The notes under the pieces: model-generated | Database searches by the model: none | What the model was told of the DNA's origin: nothing | The model's input: only the letters and a program-made list of their open reading frames with translations | Program-made: the position numbers and the translations under genes | NCBI GenBank assembly: GCA_949296355.1 | Contig: CASFPS010000006.1 | Span: 34,926-98,925 of the forward strand | Direction of reading: 5' to 3' | Origin: an uncultured bacterium | Lineage (GTDB): Bacteria; Cyanobacteriota; Vampirovibrionia; Gastranaerophilales; Gastranaerophilaceae | Length of the DNA stretch: 64,000 nt | Shown here: positions 23,356-31,809 of the stretch, piece after piece | Position numbering within the stretch: the first letter of the stretch is position 1 | Layout: each line of letters opens with the position of its first letter

Positions 23356-25182
23356 TTAATATCTTCCGACCTGATTTCTTCCGTGTTCTTTTGCGTAGTA
23401 TAAGCCCTTATCCGCCCATTCAATTAAATCCTGCGGTGTCTGCGCGTTATCAGGGAAAGTTGAAACACCGAGACTTATCGTAACATTTACTTTGTCAACA
23501 GGTGTAAGGTGGAACGGAGTATCAGCAACCGCTTTACATATTCTGTTTGCATTGAATAAAGCATCTTCGGCTGAGGTATTAGGAAGAATAATCGTCATCT
23601 CTTCGCCGCCGTATCTGCAAACATAATCTGTTGCACGGGAATTGTTTTTAAGAATCTTTGCAACCTGTCTTAGTACAGCGTCACCTGCTTGATGCCCGTA
23701 TGTATCGTTGAATTTCTTGAAGAAATCAATATCAATTATAATTAATGAAAACGGCTGGTTGTATCTTCTTGCAATATCTATTTGTTTTCTCAAAGTATCC
23801 TGAAAATATCTGTGGTTATAAAGTTCTGTTAATCCGTCTATTGTTGCAAGTTTGTACTGATATTCAAAATCGCGTGCTTTCATTAGGTATTTTGCGAGGA
23901 ATGAGAGCGCAAACGCTGCCATTATTGCAATAACAGGAAGCACTATCGGAATCCAGAGGTTGTAAAGTTCCATGGCATAATAAGATATAAATAAGTATGC
24001 AATTGCAAAGAGGGTTGTGGATAGAAATGCAAAGACCGTAGAGGTTGAGAGCATTACAATTGCTCCTACTATTACAACAACTCCCGCAAGAATCAAAATG
24101 TCTACAATGCTGCTTGTTTTTTGTATAAAGTTATTATCCAGCATATTGTTGAAGAAAGTTGCGTGGACTTCAACACCCGGATATACACCTTCCTGAACCG
24201 GAACGGATTTTGTATCGTGAAGGCTTGTTGCGGTTGTACCGATTATTATAATTTTGTCTTTAAAATCAAAATTTGTAATATTTTGTTTTCCGCCGTTTTC
24301 CATATCTTTAATAACTTTGTACATAGGAATAATTGTATGTGTTCCGCTCGGTCCGTACCAGTTTAATATAGCGTCGCCTTCTTTTGTAAGCGGGATATTT
24401 GTTCCGAAAGTTTCAAGATTAGAGTTTGAATTTATCACAAAACTTGTTTCATTTTTTTGTGCAAGATAATCTGCTCCGGCTTTGAATGTCAGATAAGGAT
24501 AAAATTTATCCTTATACACCATAACAGGTGCAACATTTCTGATAATACCGTCGCTGCTTCTCATAACATTTGTCATTCCGATTTTAACTTTACCGTTAAT
24601 AAGTCCGTCAAGAATCGGACGACAGTTTATAAAATTGTATTTAGATTTGAGGTCAACTTTAGATTGGTTATCTATGTTAAGAGCGAGTCTTGCCGGCAAA
24701 TCTATCGGAATTCTTACATCAGTAGGCTGATTGTCAAAATTCATTGAGGCATATACATTCTGGTACTTATTCATTGTGTCAACAAGATATTTATCAGCAC
24801 CTTCAGTTGCTCTTATTGATTTTATAAACATCAGGTCAAAAAGAATTGCCTGAGGTTTCTTTTGCTCAAGATAATTAATTAAATCTCCGTAAACATTTCT
24901 CGGAATCGGCCATTCTCCGTATTTTTCCCATAATGTTTCAAGGCTGGCATCGTCAATTGCAAGTACAACAATATCTTTGTTTGGCAAAGGACGCTTGTGT
25001 ATAACCTGCAAGGACTGCCTGTAGTCAAAAGTTCTATTCTCTGCAACTTCAAAAAATGATACTATAACATTTTTTAAAGTTTTGTTGTTTTGCAAAAGTA
25101 CAAAACCTATTAGTAAAGCTGCTAAAACAAGAAGCAGATATGTTCCGTAAATAAACCACTTGGTTTTAATCAAATTCTTCAT
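23356..25182 (-). CDS. CHASE2-GGDEF diguanylate cyclase
   Basis: 608 aa from the ATG at 25182 (GGGAGAGAGAG upstream). N-terminal membrane helix (about 8-30). A periplasmic CHASE2 domain follows (DYRQSLQ, KDIVVLAIDD, WPIPRNVYGDLI, FDLMF). Two or three transmembrane helices (about 345-420) lead to a cytoplasmic GGDEF domain with active loop GGEEM and an RxxD inhibitory site (RATD) five residues before. Catalysis is expected to be intact. A 53-aa gene lies 20 nt upstream on the same strand, and a sigma-28-type promoter precedes that pair. I infer production of c-di-GMP in response to an extracytoplasmic signal. Confidence 0.93.
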   Translation of the reverse strand: MKNLIKTKWFIYGTYLLLVLAALLIGFVLLQNNKTLKNVIVSFFEVAENRTFDYRQSLQVIHKRPLPNKDIVVLAIDDASLETLWEKYGEWPIPRNVYGDLINYLEQKKPQAILFDLMFIKSIRATEGADKYLVDTMNKYQNVYASMNFDNQPTDVRIPIDLPARLALNIDNQSKVDLKSKYNFINCRPILDGLINGKVKIGMTNVMRSSDGIIRNVAPVMVYKDKFYPYLTFKAGADYLAQKNETSFVINSNSNLETFGTNIPLTKEGDAILNWYGPSGTHTIIPMYKVIKDMENGGKQNITNFDFKDKIIIIGTTATSLHDTKSVPVQEGVYPGVEVHATFFNNMLDNNFIQKTSSIVDILILAGVVVIVGAIVMLSTSTVFAFLSTTLFAIAYLFISYYAMELYNLWIPIVLPVIAIMAAFALSFLAKYLMKARDFEYQYKLATIDGLTELYNHRYFQDTLRKQIDIARRYNQPFSLIIIDIDFFKKFNDTYGHQAGDAVLRQVAKILKNNSRATDYVCRYGGEEMTIILPNTSAEDALFNANRICKAVADTPFHLTPVDKVNVTISLGVSTFPDNAQTPQDLIEWADKGLYYAKEHGRNQVGRY

Positions 25183-25201
25183 TTCTCTCTCTCCCGAAAA
25201 A

Positions 25202-25363
25202 TTATATTCTAGTATAGTTAATTTTGGCTTTCTTCGCAAGAATCTTTTCAGCGAACAGATTCTTTTCTATCAAATTATTATTGATTTTCAGCGCTTCTGT
25301 CGACTGCATTAAATCAAGCGGGTGGAGTAAATATTTCAGTAAGCATTCTTCGTGTAAATTCAT
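25202..25363 (-). CDS. Small protein upstream of the CHASE2-GGDEF gene (53 aa)
   Basis: ATG at 25361-25363 with AAGGAAAAA at good spacing. The stop is 20 nt before the cyclase start, suggesting one transcript. The peptide is mostly helical and charged (starts MNLHEECLLKYLL, ends KAKINYTRI). No family recognised. It is placed directly downstream of a sigma-28-like promoter. Confidence 0.5.
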   Translation of the reverse strand: MNLHEECLLKYLLHPLDLMQSTEALKINNNLIEKNLFAEKILAKKAKINYTRI

Positions 25364-25452
25364 AAGTTTTTCCTTTTTTGTGTGCAGCTTCATTCCCCTC
25401 TTCGGAAAGCGTCAGCAAAACGCACTTAAACTCGGGGTAATTTATATATTAT

Positions 25453-25479
25453 TTATCGGAAAATCTTGACATTTCTTTA
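25453..25479 (-). promoter_or_regulatory. Sigma-28 (FliA)-type promoter toward the cyclase unit
   Basis: On the minus strand: TAAAGAAA - 11 nt - TCCGATAA. Compared with TAAAGTTT-N11-GCCGATAA this matches 5/8 and 7/8 with exact spacing. It would start transcription about 85 nt before the 53-aa gene. Confidence 0.6.
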
Positions 25480-25527
25480 ATAATTATTAAAACGATACTG
25501 CAGATGGTGTATTTTTTTATTAAAAAC

Positions 25528-25554
25528 TAAAAAAATAATAAAAACTGCCGATAA
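25528..25554 (+). promoter_or_regulatory. Sigma-28 (FliA)-type promoter toward fliE-fliF
   Basis: TAAAAAAA - 11 nt - GCCGATAA: the -10 is a perfect match to the flagellar sigma-28 consensus and the TAAA core sits at the exact canonical distance. The predicted start is about 17 nt before the fliE ATG. Confidence 0.65.
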
Positions 25555-25577
25555 ATTTAATAAAAGAGGTGACTTAT

Positions 25578-25916
25578 ATGTTTAATGGTTTTTATCCGAG
25601 ATATGACTTAGAAGCAAGGATTCAGCATACAAAGCTGGATAGCTGGGGAAGTATTCCGTCAGCGAGAATGAACAGGGTTGAAGAACCTGCAGTTGCAGAT
25701 TTCCAGAGTGTGATGTCAGGTCTTGTGGAAAACCTTAATACAACAATGGAAGCGCCGGATAATTTGCTTAAAGACGCTATGATGGGGTCTGAAAATGTTG
25801 ATATTCACGATGTTATGGTCGCAATGTCAAAGGCAGAAATTGCAGTTAACGTAGCAACTACTGCAACCGGAAAAGTCATACAGGCGTATGATAAAATAAT
25901 GCAAATTCAAATTTAG
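25578..25916 (+). CDS. fliE: Flagellar hook-basal body protein FliE
   Basis: 112 aa from the ATG at 25578, with AGAGGTGA at good spacing; the GTG at 25569 overlaps that site and is rejected. FliE connects the MS ring to the proximal rod. The conserved C-terminal helix is clear: D-x-H-D-V-M-x-A-x-x-KAE-x-x-x-x-x-x-x-x-x-x-KV-x-x-AY-D-K-I-M. fliF follows 51 nt downstream. A sigma-28-type promoter precedes. Confidence 0.9.
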   Translation: MFNGFYPRYDLEARIQHTKLDSWGSIPSARMNRVEEPAVADFQSVMSGLVENLNTTMEAPDNLLKDAMMGSENVDIHDVMVAMSKAEIAVNVATTATGKVIQAYDKIMQIQI

Positions 25917-25967
25917 GCTTCTCATATTGTATTGATATGTGTATAATATTATTGATAGGGCAGGAAT

Positions 25968-27635
25968 ATGGATTTTAAAAAGTTACTGGAGAATAAAATT
26001 CTTTTAGCATCAATTATCGGCGGCGTTGTGCTGCTTCTTGTCGTGTTTATAATAGTCGGTTCGATTTCTGCTTCTAAAAAATCCGGTGAACCGATTGACG
26101 TCAGCAAAGAACCTTTAAAAGAAGATGTAGATTTATTAACAACCGATAATTTAGGAAAAGCCCTTGAAATTCAAGCTTTGTTAGCAAGAAATAATATTGT
26201 AGCTTCCCGCGCTGTAGATGGTACAAAATCAGTTCTGCGTCTTAAAAAAGGCGACTGTACTCCGGGTATGAAAAAATGTACAACCGAACAGAGAGACAGA
26301 GCTATTATGGTAATAGTAGAAAGCGGTTTGTACGACCAGAATGTCGGGTTAGAAATCTTTGATAAAGGTGATTTTACTTCAACAAAAGAAGATAAGAGAA
26401 TAAGACTTGTACGTGCCATGAACGGCGAACTTGCCCGTTTAATCAGAAGAATTGACGGTATAGAAAACGCATCTGTATTTATATCAATTCCTGAGCAGAC
26501 AATGTTTTCTTCTATGCAAAAACCTGTAACTGCAACTGTTCAATTGCAGGTTGCAGTCGGCGATACACTTAGTATGAGCACTATTAAAGCAGTTTCAAAC
26601 TTGCTTCTGGGAAGCGTTTCCGGATTGAAATCCGAAAATATTTCTATTACAGACACAAACGGTCATGTCTATAACAGTCTTATAGATGCTCAATCAGAAA
26701 TGCTTGCGCGTTTGCAGGAAAATGATAAGTATATGCAGGAAAAAGTTCAGGCACAGTTAAACAGACTTATCGGTCAGGGCAAATACGTTGCAACTGTAAG
26801 TACATTCCTTAAACAGGCTCCTGTAGAAAAATTTACTATAGAATATGATCCGAACAGAAAAGCGTCAGTTACAGAGCAAACTTTCTCGGAAGGTTTGGGC
26901 GATCAGACAGTGGATACAAATAAAAACACAAATGCCGTAAGCGTTTATCTTCCAAACGGCTTGCCGGCTGGAAGCTCTGATTCTTCCCAGAACAGAAGCT
27001 ATTCAAGAACTGCACGCGAAACCCAGTACGGCGTAACTAAAGTTCAGACAAATGAATACATGTCACCGGGAACTCTGGAAGAAATTTCTATTGCGGTAAC
27101 ACTTGAAAAAGACGCGCTTCCTGTTGAATTAACTCTTGAAGAGTTGAAAGAACTTGTTGCGCATGCAGCCAGCCCGAAAGCAGATCCTGAAAATGTAACA
27201 ATTGCGTTTGCAGACTCTCTTGATCCGTTTATGGCAGGCGATAAAAATGTTAAAGCCCCTATTAAAGCAGAACACGGCAACCCTTGGTGGCTTGCTATTG
27301 CACTCCTTGCATTTGGTCTGTTCTTCGGACATAAAGCCCTTACCCAGAAAATTAATGCAGCGAAAGCCGCACAACAGGAAGAACTGGATAGATTAAGAGC
27401 TATGAATGAAGCTCAGGAAAAACAAATCAAGGATTTGAGCGTAAATGCTGCCGATTTAATACAGAAGCAGTCTCAATTGCAGCAAGGTTTGCTTGAACAA
27501 CAAAACAGACCGGTTTCTATTCCGACTTCAGGAGCAGAAATCAGAGAAGCTTTGAGAGAATTAAAACGTGAATTTGACGGCGTAGATGATGCTGAAGCCG
27601 GAGAAAAAATCCGCAGCTGGATTGAACAGGGATAG
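25968..27635 (+). CDS. fliF: Flagellar M-ring protein FliF
   Basis: 555 aa. N-terminal helix (11-33), periplasmic ring-building motifs (NLGKALEIQALLARNNI; R-L-V-R-A-x-x-GELARLIRRIDGIENASVFISIPEQ; V-x-NLLLGSVSGLKSENISITD), a second membrane helix (about 437-455), and a C-terminal acidic FliG-binding tail (LRELKREFDGVDD). An unusual insertion in the first ring domain carries two cysteines (C97 and C104). fliG does not follow: the next gene is on the opposite strand, so fliE-fliF is an isolated pair in this window. Confidence 0.93.
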   Translation: MDFKKLLENKILLASIIGGVVLLLVVFIIVGSISASKKSGEPIDVSKEPLKEDVDLLTTDNLGKALEIQALLARNNIVASRAVDGTKSVLRLKKGDCTPGMKKCTTEQRDRAIMVIVESGLYDQNVGLEIFDKGDFTSTKEDKRIRLVRAMNGELARLIRRIDGIENASVFISIPEQTMFSSMQKPVTATVQLQVAVGDTLSMSTIKAVSNLLLGSVSGLKSENISITDTNGHVYNSLIDAQSEMLARLQENDKYMQEKVQAQLNRLIGQGKYVATVSTFLKQAPVEKFTIEYDPNRKASVTEQTFSEGLGDQTVDTNKNTNAVSVYLPNGLPAGSSDSSQNRSYSRTARETQYGVTKVQTNEYMSPGTLEEISIAVTLEKDALPVELTLEELKELVAHAASPKADPENVTIAFADSLDPFMAGDKNVKAPIKAEHGNPWWLAIALLAFGLFFGHKALTQKINAAKAAQQEELDRLRAMNEAQEKQIKDLSVNAADLIQKQSQLQQGLLEQQNRPVSIPTSGAEIREALRELKREFDGVDDAEAGEKIRSWIEQG

Positions 27636-27661
27636 TTACTTTCTCTAACTTCCGGAATTTA

Positions 27662-28213
27662 TTACAATTCGAAAAATTCAGCCTTATCTAAAATTCTCTC
27701 GTCTCTATAGTAACTGTTATAAAGTTTTGCGCCTTTTACAATTTTGTACCATTGATTATAATTATTCATAAAATCATCTTTGTTTTTGTTCATATAATGA
27801 ATGGTTACAATCCCTTCATACCCGCGGGTTACGCGCAGAAACTCACACTGGGCTTTTACGTTTTTAAAATCATGCGTACACCGTCCGACAATTGCGTCAT
27901 TAGGAGTGAGTCTTAAGGTCTTATACGGCGCTGTCGGGTTAATCCTCAAAAGCCTTGCTGTACTGTTTGTCGTAAAAACATTTACAGGAAAAGCCGAGCC
28001 GTTATATGAATGCACAACGATTGTTTCAACCCAGTCGTCCGTATACTGTCCCTTCGGCGCATACTGGAGTATTGCTTCTGTTCCGACTTTACGGTAATAC
28101 ACTTTTACCCAGTTCTCTCTTTCCGGAAACTTGATTATAATTGTTTCATACGCAAGCACCGGAAGGATTGCAAGAGAAAAAATTAAACTAATAAATAAAA
28201 GGGCTTTTTTCAT
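27662..28213 (-). CDS. Secreted hypothetical protein (183 aa)
   Basis: Signal peptide (KKALLFISLIFSLAILPVLA, cleavage near 20) followed by a beta-rich domain with two cysteines (GRCTHDF...QCEFL). Start ATG at 28213 with GGAG nine bases upstream; an upstream in-frame TTG is too close to that site. It overlaps the end of the NIF3-like gene by 26 nt and is probably co-translated with it. Family not recognised. Confidence 0.7.
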   Translation of the reverse strand: MKKALLFISLIFSLAILPVLAYETIIIKFPERENWVKVYYRKVGTEAILQYAPKGQYTDDWVETIVVHSYNGSAFPVNVFTTNSTARLLRINPTAPYKTLRLTPNDAIVGRCTHDFKNVKAQCEFLRVTRGYEGIVTIHYMNKNKDDFMNNYNQWYKIVKGAKLYNSYYRDERILDKAEFFEL

Positions 28214-28856
28214 CCGCAATTACTCCGTTTTCACCGACTTTTGCAATCTTTTTTAAAAGTTCCGGCGCAAAAATCTCACTCTCAAAATGTCCGATATCAA
28301 AGACAACTTTTTTAGCGTCCAAAGCTGTATGAAACTTCAAATCACCCGTTACAAACGCGTCAGTCTCTCCGATGAATTCCGAACCAGAGCCGGCACAAAA
28401 CCCGATTGTTTGTACTGTTTTTACACCAAGATTATTAATATACCTGAGCTTTGGAGAAATTTTTAATAATTTATCTCTTAATTCTTCTACCCCGATAGGA
28501 TTTTCTAATTCCACAATACGTACAAAATCGTCATTGCGGGTTTTTTTGAACCCGAGTTTTTCAATAATTAAGTCGCTTGTTCCGCCTTCTGCCCTGTCTA
28601 AATTCGTATGCGCAGAATAAATATTGATATTTTTGTATTCAAAAGGAACAAAAAACAGCGGGTGGTGGGAAATTATCATATCACACCCTTTTTGGCGCGC
28701 CTGATTTACTACATCGTCTGTTACGGTAAGAGCGAAAAGAATTTTATGAACCTCTTTTTCCTCTAAATCCACGCCCCAGCCGCTTGCGTCCCAGCTCTCC
28801 TGAGTATCTAAAGGCGCAAACTCTTCTATTCTCGTTACAATATCGTATTTATTCAA
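28188..28856 (-). CDS. NIF3/YbgI-family metal-binding protein
   Basis: 222 aa, the short (single-domain) NIF3/DUF34 type. Metal-site motifs: ISHHPLFF, AHTNLDRAEGG (H and D ligands) and the C-terminal DIGHFESE. Start is a TTG overlapping the coaBC stop (TTGAATAA), with GGAGGAAG spaced correctly. The coupling to coaBC is thus very tight. Family members are linked to nucleotide or cofactor repair, but the substrate is not established. Confidence 0.85.
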   Translation of the reverse strand: MNKYDIVTRIEEFAPLDTQESWDASGWGVDLEEKEVHKILFALTVTDDVVNQARQKGCDMIISHHPLFFVPFEYKNINIYSAHTNLDRAEGGTSDLIIEKLGFKKTRNDDFVRIVELENPIGVEELRDKLLKISPKLRYINNLGVKTVQTIGFCAGSGSEFIGETDAFVTGDLKFHTALDAKKVVFDIGHFESEIFAPELLKKIAKVGENGVIADEKSPFIY

Positions 28857-30216
28857 AAACTTCCTCCAGAATACGTTTTGCAATATTTTGTTTGGTATCT
28901 TTTTTAATATGTTTTATATTTAAGTTTTTGTCAATAATGTAAACTTCGTTTTCGTCTGTATTAAATCCGATATCTTTTCTGGAAATATCGTTTGCAATCA
29001 AATAATCACACCCTTTTTTCCGTATTTTTGTTTTGGCGTTTTCGATTAAGTTCTCGCTTTCCGCGCAAAACCCGATAATGATTGGAATGTGAAGAGCGAG
29101 GGGTGAAGAGTGCAGCGAAGGTTGTATTTTTTGTATGGGGTTAGAAGAGGAATCGGAAGTTACAGGGTTTTCCTGACACCTCCCTTTGACTTCAGACGCC
29201 GATTTAGTGCATTCACTTTCCTGAAGCGTAAAAAAATCTAGGCAGTCATCTGCCCCCCTTGCGGGGGAAGTACCCGAAGGGGGTAGGGGGGACAATTTAC
29301 AAATTTCCTGCAAAATATCAGGATTTTCAACAAGTCTTAGCGTAACTTCACCGCCCTGCTTTTTCATTTTCTGTTCTGAAATATTTTCGACTCTGTAGTC
29401 TGAAACCGCTGCAGCCATTATTACACAATCCTGACCGGCAAGATTTTCCTTAACGGCTTTTTCCATCTCTAAAGCTGTTTGGGCAACAATATTTTTGTAA
29501 GGTTTATCTGCCTTAAAAGTTGATATAAGAGTTACTTCCGCTCCCATATCAAAAGCGCGGTCAGCGAGTGCAAGCCCCATTTTACCGGATGATGAGTTGG
29601 TAATATATCTTACCGGATCGATTTTTTCTCTGGTTCCGCCTGCGGTTATAAGAATCTTTTTCCCTTTAAGAGTTTGTTTTTCGGATAAAATTTCAACAGT
29701 TTTTTCAAAAATCTCCTCAGGCTCTTTCATTCTGCCGATACCGTTTGTACCGCAGGCAAGAAAACCGGTTTCCGGCTCGATTATATGATAACCCGCATTT
29801 TTAAGTTTTACTAAATTTTCCTGTACAAACGGATTTTTCCACATATTTTCATTCATTGCAGGCGCAATTAAAATCGGTTTGGAAAAAGCGCACACCGTTG
29901 ATAAAAGCAGGTTGTCACAAATACCGTTTGCAATTTTCCCGATTGTATTAGCGCTTGCAGGAGCTATTACAAAAATATCGGCTTCCGTGAGCGCAATATG
30001 TTCCGGTTTATACTCTTTTATTTCAAAATTATCAACATATACCTCGTTTCCGGAAAGAGTTTGCAGTGTGAGCTTTGTGACAAAATTCAACGCGTTTGGT
30101 GTTACAACAACACGTACATTTGCGCCTTCTTTTTTGTACAGCCTTATCAGATTGCAGATTTTATACGCTGCAATTCCGCCGGTTATTCCGATTAAAACAG
30201 TTTTGTTTTTTAGCAT
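28849..30216 (-). CDS. coaBC: Bifunctional CoaBC (PPC decarboxylase / PPC synthetase) with a repeat-derived insertion
   Basis: Coenzyme A synthesis: joins phosphopantothenate and cysteine, then decarboxylates. The CoaC part has GITGGIAAYK, PAMNENMW and ACG-T-N-GIGR; the CoaB part has ITAGGTREKIDPVRYITN, SSGKMG and NDIS-x-KDIGF. The start is the ATG at 30216 with AAAGG upstream; upstream in-frame codons come from a repeat. Between VENPDILQEICK and IIIGFCAESENL there are about 72 extra residues (DNA about 29080-29295) with Pro/Ser/Cys-rich low-complexity sequence that ordinary CoaB lacks. The frame is open, so activity may be kept. Confidence 0.94.
   Translation of the reverse strand: MLKNKTVLIGITGGIAAYKICNLIRLYKKEGANVRVVVTPNALNFVTKLTLQTLSGNEVYVDNFEIKEYKPEHIALTEADIFVIAPASANTIGKIANGICDNLLLSTVCAFSKPILIAPAMNENMWKNPFVQENLVKLKNAGYHIIEPETGFLACGTNGIGRMKEPEEIFEKTVEILSEKQTLKGKKILITAGGTREKIDPVRYITNSSSGKMGLALADRAFDMGAEVTLISTFKADKPYKNIVAQTALEMEKAVKENLAGQDCVIMAAAVSDYRVENISEQKMKKQGGEVTLRLVENPDILQEICKLSPLPPSGTSPARGADDCLDFFTLQESECTKSASEVKGRCQENPVTSDSSSNPIQKIQPSLHSSPLALHIPIIIGFCAESENLIENAKTKIRKKGCDYLIANDISRKDIGFNTDENEVYIIDKNLNIKHIKKDTKQNIAKRILEEVFE
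29080..29295. repeat. Repeat-derived insertion inside coaBC
   Basis: A roughly 216-bp block kept in frame. One end holds palindromic CCCCCTACCCCCTTCGGG / CCCCGCAAGGGGG sequence. The other end (29089-29115) is a diverged copy of the GTGAATAGTGAGGAGTGAATAG module that forms inverted ends upstream of the same gene. Composition is more GC-rich than flanking coaBC. Confidence 0.75.
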
Positions 30217-30235
30217 TTTGAACCTTTCATTTTTT

Positions 30236-30543
30236 GTGAATAGTGAGGAGTGAATAGTGAATAGAATTATGCTGTCATTGCGAGACCCGTGAGGGTCGCG
30301 GCAATCCATTTTGCATTTTTAGTTTTAGAATGGGAAAAGTACCAGTATTCCCACCAAGGCAAAGAGTTATTGTTGGGTTTCACCCAACCTACAGTTACTG
30401 AGTGACGCCAAGCTTGTAGTCTCACCTGACAACCCAAATACATTTACCCCTGCTGTCATTCAGAGGGCGCGAGCCCGAAGAATCTCTATAACTTTTGTAA
30501 ATTACTTGAATATCTATTCACTATTCACTCCTCACTATTCACC
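30236..30543. repeat. 308-bp composite element with 29-bp perfect inverted ends
   Basis: The left end 30236-30264 (starts GTGAATAGTGAGGAG) and right end 30515-30543 are exact reverse complements. Inside are a CATTGCGAG...GCAATCCA module (30276-30310), the GTTGGGTTTCACCCAAC hairpin (30372-30388), a TTGTAGTCTCAC...ATTTACCCC module (30409-30460) and an unrelated AATGACAG-type end. It has MITE-like architecture and no open frame. It separates coaBC from the dCMP deaminase gene. Confidence 0.8.
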
Positions 30544-30593
30544 AGTTTAAGGGTTTCTTCGCCTCTGAATTGCTATCGGGCTCTGAATGACAG

Positions 30594-31064
30594 CTACACC
30601 GTTACCTTCTCGCTGCTGCCAACCTCTTCAAGTTCGCGTTTGATATCTTCAACAGATACGTGAAGAATCGGTGAATTGTCATCTTTTTTGAGATACACAT
30701 CCACAATACCTGATTGAACAATGAATCTTTTGCAGAGAATGCAAATAAAATTATGCCCATAGATATACATTGAAGAGCCGGTACATCTGTCCTGACCTGC
30801 CTGAATAATAGCGTTTTGTTCCGCATGGATTGAACGGCAGGTTTCGTAACACGTACCTGACGGGATTTTATTTTTTATCCTGTAACATTCGCCGCGTTCG
30901 TAGCAGGATTCCACGCCGGAAGGTGTCCCGTTGTATCCGGTTGCTTTGATTTTTTTATCCTGTCCGACAATGACCGCCCCCACTTGTGCCCTTAAGCAGT
31001 TAGAACGGGAAGAGCAGGTTTTTGCAAGATCCAGAAAATAATCTGTCCAAGATTTGATACCCAT
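30594..31064 (-). CDS. dCMP deaminase (ComEB family)
   Basis: Deaminates dCMP to dUMP for thymidylate synthesis. Zinc site: HAEQNAI (H and catalytic E) with the CxxC ligand pair in FICILCKR; an extra Cys cluster (C-YERGEC...GTCYETC) is typical of this family. 156 aa. GGAGG precedes the ATG. The last few codons lie at the border of a repeat-rich intergenic region, so the C-terminus (GSSEKVTV) may be repeat-derived. Divergent from comF. Confidence 0.92.
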   Translation of the reverse strand: MGIKSWTDYFLDLAKTCSSRSNCLRAQVGAVIVGQDKKIKATGYNGTPSGVESCYERGECYRIKNKIPSGTCYETCRSIHAEQNAIIQAGQDRCTGSSMYIYGHNFICILCKRFIVQSGIVDVYLKKDDNSPILHVSVEDIKRELEEVGSSEKVTV

Positions 31065-31106
31065 ATCCTGATACCTCCGTTATTATTATACTTTAAAAAC
31101 TCAACA

Positions 31107-31115
31107 TGATATAAT
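31107..31115 (+). promoter_or_regulatory. Extended -10 promoter for a leaderless comF transcript
   Basis: TGATATAAT with the hexamer ending 6 nt before the comF ATG at 31122, so the expected transcription start is at or next to the A of ATG. No Shine-Dalgarno is present. Confidence 0.5.
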
Positions 31116-31121
31116 TTGTTT

Positions 31122-31766
31122 ATGAAAAATTTCTTTTTATCACTTTTGGATTTAATATACAGGAAAAAATGTTATTTTTGCTCTTCGTCCAAATACTCAC
31201 TAAAAATGTGTCCGGACTGCTATGAAACGCTTAATTTTGCACAATTTAAACCCTCAAGAATAATTGACGGGGTAAATATTTATTCCGCCGGAGTGTACGA
31301 AAAGAATTTACAGAAACTTATCCGCGGGCTGAAATACCACAGGCAGAAAGAGCTTGCGTTTTATCTGGCAAAATTCATGTACGAATACTGGAAAAATTCC
31401 GGGGATAAAAGAGATTTTCAGGTTATTCCGGTTCCGCTTCACAAAAACAGGATGAAAAAACGAAAATACAACCACATGGAGCTTGTCTCAGAAGAGTTTT
31501 CAAAAATGTGCGGATACACTTTGAATACGGCGTTAATTAAAAGAGTCAAAGACACAAAGCCCCAGTACAGACTTACGCGTAAAGAACGTCTCGACAATCT
31601 TTCCGGTGCTTTTGAGGTTGATAAAACAAAAGATTTACACAAACCAGTTTTAATTCTGGATGATATTTGTACAACCGGTGCAACTTTTGAAGAGATGATA
31701 AAAACTCTTCAAAGATCCGGAATAAAAGAAATTGTCTGTCTGACCTCTTCAAGTCCATGTTTATGA
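31122..31766 (+). CDS. comF: ComF-family phosphoribosyltransferase-like protein
   Basis: 214 aa. An N-terminal zinc ribbon (CYFC...CPDC) is followed by a type I phosphoribosyltransferase domain with the PRPP loop LILDDICTTGAT. Family members include the competence protein ComFC and Gram-negative GntX-like proteins. ATG at 31122 is preferred over the in-frame TTG at 31116 because it sits where a leaderless transcript would start. Its stop codon overlaps the promoter of metG. Confidence 0.88.
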   Translation: MKNFFLSLLDLIYRKKCYFCSSSKYSLKMCPDCYETLNFAQFKPSRIIDGVNIYSAGVYEKNLQKLIRGLKYHRQKELAFYLAKFMYEYWKNSGDKRDFQVIPVPLHKNRMKKRKYNHMELVSEEFSKMCGYTLNTALIKRVKDTKPQYRLTRKERLDNLSGAFEVDKTKDLHKPVLILDDICTTGATFEEMIKTLQRSGIKEIVCLTSSSPCL

Positions 31767-31772
31767 TATAAT
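31764..31772 (+). promoter_or_regulatory. Extended -10 promoter for metG
   Basis: TGATATAAT, where TGA is also the comF stop codon; about 38 nt upstream of the metG ATG. Confidence 0.5.
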
Positions 31773-31809
31773 CAGGATTATTATAATTATTATAAAGGGA
31801 ATTGAGATT

